Assembly: GCA_013054445.1 (NCBI GenBank)
Contig: JAAMPI010000921.1
Location: forward strand, 1-22,999
Reading direction: 5' to 3'
Length of the DNA stretch: 22,999 nt
From: Cudoniella acicularis
Lineage: Eukaryota > Ascomycota > Leotiomycetes > Helotiales > Helotiaceae
Of this stretch, positions 9,751-18,312 are shown piece after piece. The position numbers were made by a program, and so were the translations under genes. A model generated the notes under the pieces. That model saw only the letters and a program-made list of their open reading frames with translations. It was not told the origin of the DNA and ran no database searches. The number at the start of each line of letters is the position of its first letter. Position 1 is the first letter of the stretch.

Positions 9751-11418
9751 TCAATCTCCCACATCCATTGCTCCAGATTCCGATCCACTTAAGCTATCTT
9801 CACTGTTTGAAGACGATGACGGCTGTACCTGTCTCTCAGGCCATATAAATCCCTCTGCGGCCTTGAGTATTTCATTTGCATCTTCTACTCTCCGAATGAG
9901 TAGTATCTTTGTAGCCTGACTCGCAAAAAAGGGGCGATCTCTATCATCTGCCACACGACCGCAGATAAACATCTCCCAGAGCAACAAATCCTGAAAAGTT
10001 GCTAACAGAACATTGAGTTCTGGACAAGACTCTAGAGTTCCTCTGATTCTTCCAGCGAGCGTAGGATTTATACCAAGCTCTTTGGGCAATTCCCTTAAGA
10101 CCGTATATATATAAATCAAGCATGTCCAACCGAGAGTTCGGAAAACCGGATGTTGCTCTGCTCCTGGGTTTTCAACATGCCACAGCGGATGCACAAGTCT
10201 TTCGAGTACTTCCACTCTATCCGTGAACTGAGCCTCGAAGGCTAAGTTCGGTTCTGCGCGTATTTTACCAGCATGTATCTCCTCTGAGAGCTGGGAAATG
10301 TTGCGAAGTCCCCACATAACCTTTGCTGCCTGATTTGATAGGGGAGAATTGGTGAAATTATACAATCGTGTGCCGAATGTTTTTGCGTGAGAAATGGTAG
10401 CAGAGCTTGGTAGTCCGAAGTAAGTCTTCAGATCAGTGACATCTATTGTAGGCGCGAGAATCGGTTTGCTGTCCAAGGTGATAGCTGCTGACATATCTGC
10501 ACTAGGAAATGTTAGTTTGTGATGAGACCTCAGGGATGGAAAATTTACAAAAGTATGTGCCTCCGCGTCCTGAAAGAGAATCCAGAAGACTTCACACCAC
10601 CTGCTACTTTGACAAGGTGGACTAATCCATTGATATGTGTTTTTGTTGTGCGGGGCCGGCCTTCAAAAGACTGTCCGTATTTCGTAAGCTATGGTTGCGT
10701 TGTAGTTATTGTCCAAGTTACCTCTTGTTGAGAGAACACACATATAGTATTGATGGTACCCTCATCGCAATCACCTCTTGCAATTCTCTGATTGAGAAGT
10801 TGAATAGCTTGTCCGCGATAAAAGTAAAAATTGCGAGGCAATTCGACTTTCTGTAAATATGCGGCGTGGGATGAGGTAGAGGCCATCAAAATATGGAAAA
10901 ATGCTTCATCTCTGACAGCGAGAGGGTACCTACAACGAATTAACTCTATCACTTTTCGAGCAGGGGGGAGGAGGAGAGGAGGAGAGGAGGAGAGGAACCG
11001 AGAGGATAGAACTTCCTCCCGGCCACTTAGAATATGACTTTGGGGGAAGAGATAAAGGAAAAGGATGGTTACCATTCGAATCGAGGACCAACCGGCGTCA
11101 AAGTGCGCTCTGTGACAACGGTAATATCTATAGTCCGGGCTGTCAGCGTTGAATGTCTAAAGCAAACGGAATGCGGGGTGACTTGCAATGGTACACAAGG
11201 AAACGGATATGGGAATCTTCTGTTTCAGATCTAGGAGAATATGGCGCCACGGCCTTGGAAGCGGGTATTGGGGAGAGGCGTGCGGGTTCTCCTGGTTCAA
11301 GTTCCGTCTGGTCGTTGTGTTTGATCCTGGCCTGGGCCTTTCGATGCTGTCTCCGTCGTACATAAGGACCTGTAGAGATTTTGATTTGACGAGAAGGCTT
11401 GCCTATTTTGGGGTCCAT
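9751..11418 (-). CDS. Fungal-specific transcription-factor-domain protein (Fungal_trans_2 type), no zinc cluster visible
   Basis: Proposed minus-strand exons: 11418-11195 (3' end uncertain), 11127-10722, 10670-10549 and 10501-9751, about 500 residues. Introns 10721-10671 (51 nt) and 10548-10502 (47 nt, branch ACTAAC) restore RRHILFADMSAAITLDSKP, the region matching ILWADL in this family. Other family-like stretches are YPLAVRDEAFFHILMAST, FYFYRGQAIQLLNQRIA, THINGLVHLVKVAGGVKSSG and TLGWTCLIYIYTVLRELP. The short N-terminus is basic (PYVRRRQHRKAQARIKH) and contains no Cys6 zinc cluster, as in many fungal relatives with this domain only. The C-terminus is Ser/Glu/Asp-rich. Exon 1 and its donor are the least secure part: GTACCA at 11194 and GTCACC at 11182 both keep frame. 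The gene is divergent from the beta-galactosidase. A nuclear regulator is likely by family; targets are unknown. Confidence 0.72.
10962..10996 (-). repeat. GGA/GAGGA purine microsatellite within a coding exon
   Basis: On the + strand a run of GGAGGAGA-type repeats follows a G6 run. On the coding strand it encodes a Ser/Pro/Leu-rich stretch (FLSSSPPLLLPPARK) in exon 2 of the transcription-factor-domain gene. Such tracts are prone to length change. Confidence 0.75.
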
Positions 11419-12120
11419 GTTTTTATACTTGGGTCATGGGAGCTCCAGCTGAAATCGGAAGATCTCATGGTACATGCATATCCTATCGTGCTGTACGCCA
11501 GCTTTCGGTGTTTACAGTGTGCTGCATGCGCGAATCCTTGCTTGTATTTGGTGGCCCCTGCTCAAAAGGGAGCTTGCAGGTGACGATATGTTTGCAATTT
11601 TTCACAACAGATCTGAAAGCATCCAAGAAAATTATCTAAAGACTGTAATAACTACTGGCTCTGTCAGCACTAGTAGTCTAGTATGTGGTAGTCTCACGTA
11701 AGTGCTTTCCTGGAAGGTCACGTGAATCGGAGAAGTGACTCTCGGTATAGAAAGGACCGAAACCCGCTAGCGCGATTAAAAGTCCGGGGTAGTACGATAA
11801 ACGATAGAGATCACAAACTCTCCTCAAGAAATTAGCCGCAACGACGAAAAGTTCTTCCGGCACGCGTTAGTCCCCAGCACTACTTGTGAAGACGTATCTA
11901 TCACGTCGTAATATAGATACAGGGGACGCGATGGCCCCTCCGATTGCTGGAATTGAAAATGGTAGATCTGCAGGTACTGCGGGGTGTTCTCTCGAGTTGC
12001 CCCGTACATGGAATTTTCTTGCACCATGACTACATATGCTATATAATTAATATATAGATACCTGAGCATCGTCATAGTCACAGAAGTTTCTGTGCTCGAC
12101 CAATTGTTCAGTAATTTGCA
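11419..12120. promoter_or_regulatory. Shared divergent promoter region of the regulator and the beta-galactosidase
   Basis: About 700 bp between two start codons. It contains a CACGTG at 11719-11724, two hexamers matching the carbon-catabolite repressor CreA consensus SYGGRG (CCGGGG at 11784-11789, and CCCCAG at 11872-11877 for the other strand), and TTAGCC at 11832-11837, the reverse complement of the XlnR-type site GGCTAA. A dense TATA region lies at 12042-12057, about 65-80 nt before the beta-galactosidase ATG. Each motif is short and expected by chance at some rate, so binding is inference only. Confidence 0.4.
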
Positions 12121-15100
12121 ATGCACTTCTTTCGGTTATTCTTTGCGTTATCTGCGCTTTTGTGGACCAGCAATGCTGCCAACGATGGCCTTACCGATGT
12201 AGTTGAGTGGGATCCTTACAGCTTGACTGTCAATGGCAGCAGAGTATTTGTGTTGTATGTATATTCATTTCATTGGGTTGAAGATGTTGACAGGTTGCCA
12301 GTTCTGGCGAGTTTCATTATGCACGAATGCCTGTGCCTGAGATGTGGCTGGTAGGTATTCGCTCAGGTGTAGTGCAAATATGTTGAGACTAAAAATTTCT
12401 AGGATATTTTCCAAAAATTCAAGGCGAGCGGCTTCAATGCTATCAGGTATGTTTGCTTACATGCTCCAAACTGGACTCACACTAACTCATCCAGTGTATA
12501 CTTTTTCTGGTCATACCACTCTCCAGCCGAAGGCGTTTACGACTTTGAGGCATCTGGAAAGAATGTCCAGCGGCTATTCGATTATGCGAAACAGGCTGGC
12601 ATTTGGATTATCGCTCGACCTGGGCCATACTGTAACGCTGAAACAAATGGCGGAGGGCTTGCCCTCTGGGGCTCTGATGGGAGTATGGGAACTTTGAGAA
12701 CTAGTGAAGCAACATACTACGAATCTTGGCAGCCATGGGTTGCCCAGATAGGAGCCCTGATTGCCAGTAATGAAATCACAAAAGGAGGAGTAAGTATCCA
12801 TGTCCTTAATCTGAAGGCATAGAAGATATACTAAACTGCATATTAGCCAGTAATCCTGAGTCAAATCGAGAATGAACTCCAAGAAACAACGCATTCCGCT
12901 ACCAACACACTTGTTGTCTACATGGAACAACTCGAGACTGCATTCAGGGCTGCAGGTGTAACTGTTCCATTTTCTCACAATGAGAAGGGCGAACGTTCTA
13001 TGTCCTGGAGTACAGACTACGAAGATGTAGGAGGCGCTGTCAACGTTTATGGCTTGGACTCCTATCCAGGTGGGCTTTCTTGCACAAACGTGAACACCGG
13101 TTTCAGTGTTGTTCGGAACTACTATCAATGGTTTTCTAATTACTCATACACTCAACCCAATTTCTTCCCTGAGTTTGAAGGAGGCTACTTTACCCCTTGG
13201 GGCGGCAGCTTTTATGACGCTTGTACTGCCGAGCACGATCCTGCGTTTGCAGATGTCTATTACAAAAACAATATCGGGCAGCGAGCCACCCTCCAAAGTT
13301 TGTATATGGCTTGGGGAGGTACGAATTGGGGGCATTGTGAGTAAACATGGCCATTAGCTCGTATTGCGCTGACTTATGAACAGCCGCTGCCCCCGTCGTT
13401 TATACATCTTACGATTACTCGGCACCTCTACGCGAAACGAGAGAAATCCAGGACAAATTGTCACAGACCAAACTGATTGGGTTGTTCACTCGGGTGTCTA
13501 CTGATTTACTAAAGACCTACATGGTTGGGAATGGCACCGGATACGCTGTAAGTCTATAGGATAAAATATTCTGAAATGAAGAACTAATGCCATTTCAAGA
13601 CATCCTCAACAGGAATCTGGACCTGGGAAATTCGAAATCCTGATACCAATGCTGGATTTTACGTTGTGCAGCAGGCAACTACAAGCTCTCAAGCGTCAGT
13701 AACCTTCTCTGTCAATCTCGACACGAGTCAAGGGACTATTTCTGTTCCTAACGTGAATCTTAATGGCCGTCAGAGCAAGATACTTGTCACTGATTACAAC
13801 TTCGGCAGCCATACTCTTTTGTATTGCTCCGCTGATATTCTTACCTATGGTGTTTTCGATAAAGATGTCCTTGTTCTCTATCTCGAAAATGGCCAAGTTG
13901 GCCAATTTGCACTGGAGAGTTCTCTCAATTCCACTCAAAAGATTTATGGAAGCTCGAATGTCACGGCTACACCTTCTGCTGGGGTTACTACATTCACGTA
14001 TACGCAAGGAGCCGGTCAGACTGTTGTCGAATTCGATGGTGTTCTTATTTACCTCCTCGAGCAGAAAACTGCTTGGAAATTTTGGGCGCCACCAACCACA
14101 ACAAACCCGGAGTAAGCAACTTATTTCTTTATCCCTTTTCTTAAATCCCCATTGTAAGAGGATGATTCATTCTCGGCTCCTCCCCTCCCCCCTCCTCGTC
14201 ACGAAAACACAGTGCTAATTTGATTAAGTGTCAAACCCAACGAGCAAATATTTGTCTTGGGTCCATATTTGGTCCGAAATTCTTCCGTCTCACATGGAGT
14301 TGTTCATATCTCAGGTGACAATGACAATTCAACAACAATCGAAGTTTATACTGGAAACTCAGATATCCAAACCATTGATTGGAATGGCATCCGGCTTGAT
14401 GCCAAGAAGACATATTACGGTTCAGTAACTGCTCGAATCCCTGGCGCATCCGATCGGACCATCTCTTTACCGGCTCTTGATAATTGGCGCTCTGCAGACT
14501 CTCTACCTGAGAAGAACCCTTCGTACGATGATTCAAAGTGGATTGTTTGCAACAAAACCACGACTCTGAGTCCAGTTGCGGCTCTCACAAAACCAGTACT
14601 ATTTTCTAGCGACTATGGGTTTTACACTGGTGCCAAAATTTACCGTGGCTATTTTGATGGCTTGAACTATACAACAGTGAACATCACTGCCTCTGGTGGA
14701 CTTGCCTTTGGCTGGACAGCTTGGCTTAACGGGGCTTTGGTCGGTGGTAATGTTGGAAATGCATCTCTCACAACCACAAATTCTGTCCTTACTTTACCAA
14801 CCTCCTCTTTAAAGACATCAAACAATCTCTTGACTGTCGTTGTTGATTATCATGGTCATGACGAAACTTCGACGGCCAAAGGAGTAGAGAATCCACGAGG
14901 TATACTCGGTGCATCCCTCATCGGATTTTCAGCAAGCAATGGCACCTCTAGCACAGGATTCAAGCTCTGGAAAATTCAGGGCAACGCCGGGGGATCTTCA
15001 AACATCGACCCCGTTCGTGGACCTATGAACGAAGGTGGTCTATACGGGGAGCGACTCGGATGGCCTTTGCCCTCTTTCGTCCCTTCATCACCACAATTTG

Positions 15101-15504
15101 GGCACTCTTCACCATTTGACGGCCTCAATTCTTCGGGGATAGAGTTCTATACTACAACCTTTCACTTGGACATTGACTCAGATCTGGACGTTCCTCTCGG
15201 AATTGAGCTGTCCGCCCCGTCAGAGACGATAGCGAGGGTCATGGTATGGGTGAATGGATATCAATACGGGAAATTCGTTCCTCATATCGGTCCTCAAACT
15301 AGATTCCCCTTTCCCCCAGGTGTAGTCAACAACCGGGGGCTGAATACCCTCGCATTGAGTCTTTGGGCAATGACCGATGCAGGGGCTCAGCTTGATACGG
15401 TGCAACTCATCAAGTATGGGCAGTACCAAACTGATTTTGCATTCAACCAGGATTGGAGCTACCTTCAACCAGGGTGGAACAAAAGCCGTTTGGCATATGC
15501 ATGA
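12121..15504 (+). CDS. Secreted glycoside hydrolase family 35 beta-galactosidase
   Basis: Eight exons: 12121-12254, 12302-12350, 12403-12446, 12495-12789, 12847-13336, 13384-13547, 13600-14111 and 14229-15504, encoding 987 residues, typical of fungal LacA-type enzymes (about 1000). All seven introns are GT-AG (44-117 nt) and keep frame. A signal peptide is evident ([19 protein letters not shown]). The catalytic barrel shows [30 protein letters not shown], the acid/base Glu184 in SQIENE, the nucleophile Glu285 in [10 protein letters not shown] and WGGTNWGH. The remainder is the beta-rich C-terminal domains of the family, ending in the jelly-roll region ([26 protein letters not shown]). Many N-glycosylation sequons agree with secretion. 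The enzyme releases terminal beta-linked galactose from plant cell-wall polysaccharides, glycans or lactose. It lies head-to-head with a transcription-factor-domain gene. No truncation or missing catalytic residue is seen. Confidence 0.95.
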
Positions 15505-16166
15505 AGAAGTATGTGTAACAGTGGAAGTAGCCGAGGATTGGGGGCATCCGAGCTCAAGTTATTTTCCCAGAAGATTTGTTCGGGAAGGGTCTCACAGCAG
15601 AGGATTCATCAGATTAAGAAAGGTAGATCTTATTGTTTAATTGAATATGAAGATAAAAACTAGACCGACTCAACCCGCTACCGAAACATCTGATCACGAT
15701 TCACGAGCCGGATGCAATTGCTTCTTCGGGTTTAGCCTCCTAGGACCCTGCCAGGTATGACGCGCTAGGACAGCAAGGCCTGCTTGTGGCTGACTTGGTT
15801 TGCCCCTCCTTCGCATCCAGCACTCCATCGTGACCAATTTTGTCCACGCCATCGTACGTTACGGGACTTGCCTTGGTTTCTTTAAAAGGGCTAGAGGTGC
15901 AGATCCAAGTTAAGAGTCGCCGGACATCTGCAATTGCATCTCTCTTTTGGATTGCAGAATTGTGGTTGTTGTTCAAGGTAACAAGGCAAATCCCCACTCG
16001 CATTCTCCACATCAACATCCGCGATAAGATACCACCAAACACCACCGAAGCACGGAAAAGCCCGCTGACCCCACTTACATTTGCTGCAGAGTCACAAAGA
16101 AATAAAGTTAAAAGCCTCTCCCACTTCTGACTTTTTTCATTCACTTTTCCCCTCTCAGTTCTCGCA
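15505..16166. promoter_or_regulatory. Intergenic: 3' flank of beta-galactosidase and promoter/leader of GABA transaminase
   Basis: No gene is supported. The last 50 nt before 16167 are strongly pyrimidine-rich, as in fungal leaders. A HGATAR-type site (CGATAA, 16022-16027), the sequence bound by AreA-type nitrogen regulators, lies about 140 nt upstream of the ATG. A possible leader intron at 15978-16089 (GTAACA donor, CGCTGAC branch, TTGCTGCAG acceptor) is described among the findings. Confidence 0.4.
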
Positions 16167-17742
16167 ATGGCTTCACTTCGAGCTGCGGCGCGTTTGCGTC
16201 CCATCGCGACCCGACTCTCCCAGTCCTCCGTCCAACCACAGCGATTCTACGCCTCCGCTGCTGCCGCAGTGAAGTCCTCGCCATCTACGGGTGGTGAGCA
16301 GCCATTCTTTCCCGATGAGCCCGCCGGACCAGTTATCAAGACCGCAATTCCTGGCCCAGAGAGCAAGAAGGCAGTTGCGGAGCTGGACAAAGTCTTCGAT
16401 ACCAGGAGCTTGAACATGCTTGCTGATTACCAAAAGAGCTTCGGAAATTACATTGCTGACCCAGATGGAAATGTTCTTTTGGATGTGTATGCCACTCCTT
16501 CAAATTCGAAATAATAGAATACTAACGGGCCATAGTTACGCACAGATTGCTTCAATTCCAGTTGGATACAGCAATCCTACTTTGCACAAGGCAGCATTAT
16601 CCGAACAAATGGCTTCCGCCCTGATCAATCGTCCTGCACTGGGCAATTTCCCCTCCAACGATTGGGCCTCTATTCTCAAGACTGGTATCCTAAAAGTCGC
16701 TCCAAAGGGACTCGACCAAGTCTTCACAGCTATGGCCGGGTCTGACGCGAACGAGACCGCATACAAAGCCGCCTTCATGTGGCGTCGACAACACGAGCGA
16801 GGAGGAGCACACGTTGAATTCAGCGAGGAAGATATTGTGTCTAGCATGCTGAACCAAGCACCGGGTGCTCCGCAACTCTCCATCTTGTCATTCAAGACTG
16901 CTTTCCATGGCAGACTCTTTGGTTCTCTTTCTACCACTCGCTCCAAGCCGATTCACAAGCTCGATATCCCAGCCTTTGACTGGCCACAAGCCACTTTCCC
17001 TCTGTTGAAGTACCCACTCGAGGAGAATACTGAAGAGAACAAGAGAGTTGAAGCCGAAGCTCTCGCAGATGTCGAACGCCTTATTGAAACACACCACCTC
17101 CCACCTTGCGCCGTTGTCGTCGAGCCTATCCAATCCGAAGGTGGAGACAACCACGCCTCCCCAGCTTTCTTCCAAGGTCTGCGTACCCTGACAAAGAAGC
17201 ACAATGTTCTGTTCATCGTGGACGAAGTTCAAACCGGGGTTGGAGCCACAGGAAAATTCTGGGCACACGAGCACTGGAATCTCGACAGCCCACCTGACAT
17301 GGTTACCTTCAGCAAGAAAGCTCAGACAGCCGGATACTACTTTGGCAACCCAGAGTTGCGACCCAACAAGCCATACCGCCAATTCAACACCTGGATGGGT
17401 GACCCAGCACGCGCAATCCTCTTCCGCGCCATCATCGAAGAGATTGAACGTCTAGATCTCGTTTCCCACACCGCTCGCGTCGGCGACTACCTCTACAACG
17501 GCATCGCTGAGCTTGCAAAGAAATACCCTGGTGAATTCAACAATCTGAGAGGCAAGGGGCAAGGCACATTCATTGCATTCGACAGTCCGCGACGAGACGA
17601 ATTCTTGAAGAAGGCGAAGAGCGTGGGTGTTAATATCGGAGGATCCGGAGCGAATGCTGTGAGACTACGACCTATGTTGATTTTCCAGAAGCACCACACA
17701 GATATATTGCTTGAGGCAATGGAGAAGATCGTTAAGTCGTGA
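16167..17742 (+). CDS. 4-aminobutyrate (GABA) transaminase, mitochondrial, PLP-dependent
   Basis: Exons 16167-16486 and 16536-17742 give 508 residues. The 49-nt intron has donor GTATGC and an ACTAAC branch site, and splicing restores LLDVYAQIASIPVGYSNPTL. The enzyme moves the amino group of GABA to 2-oxoglutarate, making succinic semialdehyde and glutamate (GABA shunt; UGA1/gatA homologue). It is a class III aminotransferase: GSDANE at 175-180, TAFHGRLFGSLSTTRSKP, the PLP-ring aspartate D336 in VDEVQTGVGATGKFWAHEHW, and the Schiff-base lysine at K368 in FSKKAQTAGYYF. The first 30 residues are Arg/Ala/Ser-rich with no acidic residue (MASLRAAARLRPIATRLS, then RFYAS), typical of a mitochondrial presequence with a processing site near the Tyr. 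Length, motifs and frame are all normal. It converges on SET2. Confidence 0.95.
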
Positions 17743-18312
17743 TTTGATGTAGAAATGAACGGATGAATCGGGCGGGATGAAGGCGTACTTGATTGCGATA
17801 TTTAAGCAAAAGTAATAGCGGCTGCTATTTTGCGAACCTGGAATTTGGAATCAGTTCAGGATCTTACTTCTTGAATGGCAGTTCGGAGTAGTTCGATGGG
17901 GAGTACATAAGATGAACAATACAAGACAACTTGTCATGAACGGAAGGGGGAAATTTAGACATGCGCGCCCAGAAATCGCTTCAAGGATTATGCTTCGTTT
18001 ACGCTATCCTCTTTCAACCCGTCCCCCGTCCCCCATCCCCTATCAACCTCGACTTCTCATATCCTCATAGAGCATGCAGATGCCAAAATGTAGACAGATG
18101 CGCAGCCATCCCACCCAGCCCAACTGTATTTCTCAAATGCTCAGATGCATGCATGCAAAAAATGCAAAACCCTGCTGCGCCAATGCTCGAACCGCTCCGT
18201 CTGATGTTGTTTTATGGTACAAAAGTACAAGTGATACAAGGGCCGCTACATGCCCTCAGGCCTTTTCTCGCGGTTATAGGAGTGGAGAGGGGAGATCAGG
18301 TCAAGGTTAGAG
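17743..18312. other. Intergenic between converging GABA transaminase and SET2
   Basis: About 570 bp of shared 3' flank. A 143-codon + strand frame (17961-18392) runs into the SET2 3' end antisense, has biased, motif-free sequence, and is not called. Alternating TGCATGCATGC occurs near 18146. Nothing else is seen. Confidence 0.5.

Noticed and set aside
11067..11093. Sequence resembling a tRNA B box (ATTCGAATCG)
   Set aside because: There is no A box at the right distance and no cloverleaf can be drawn. It lies inside or next to exon 2 of the transcription-factor-domain gene.
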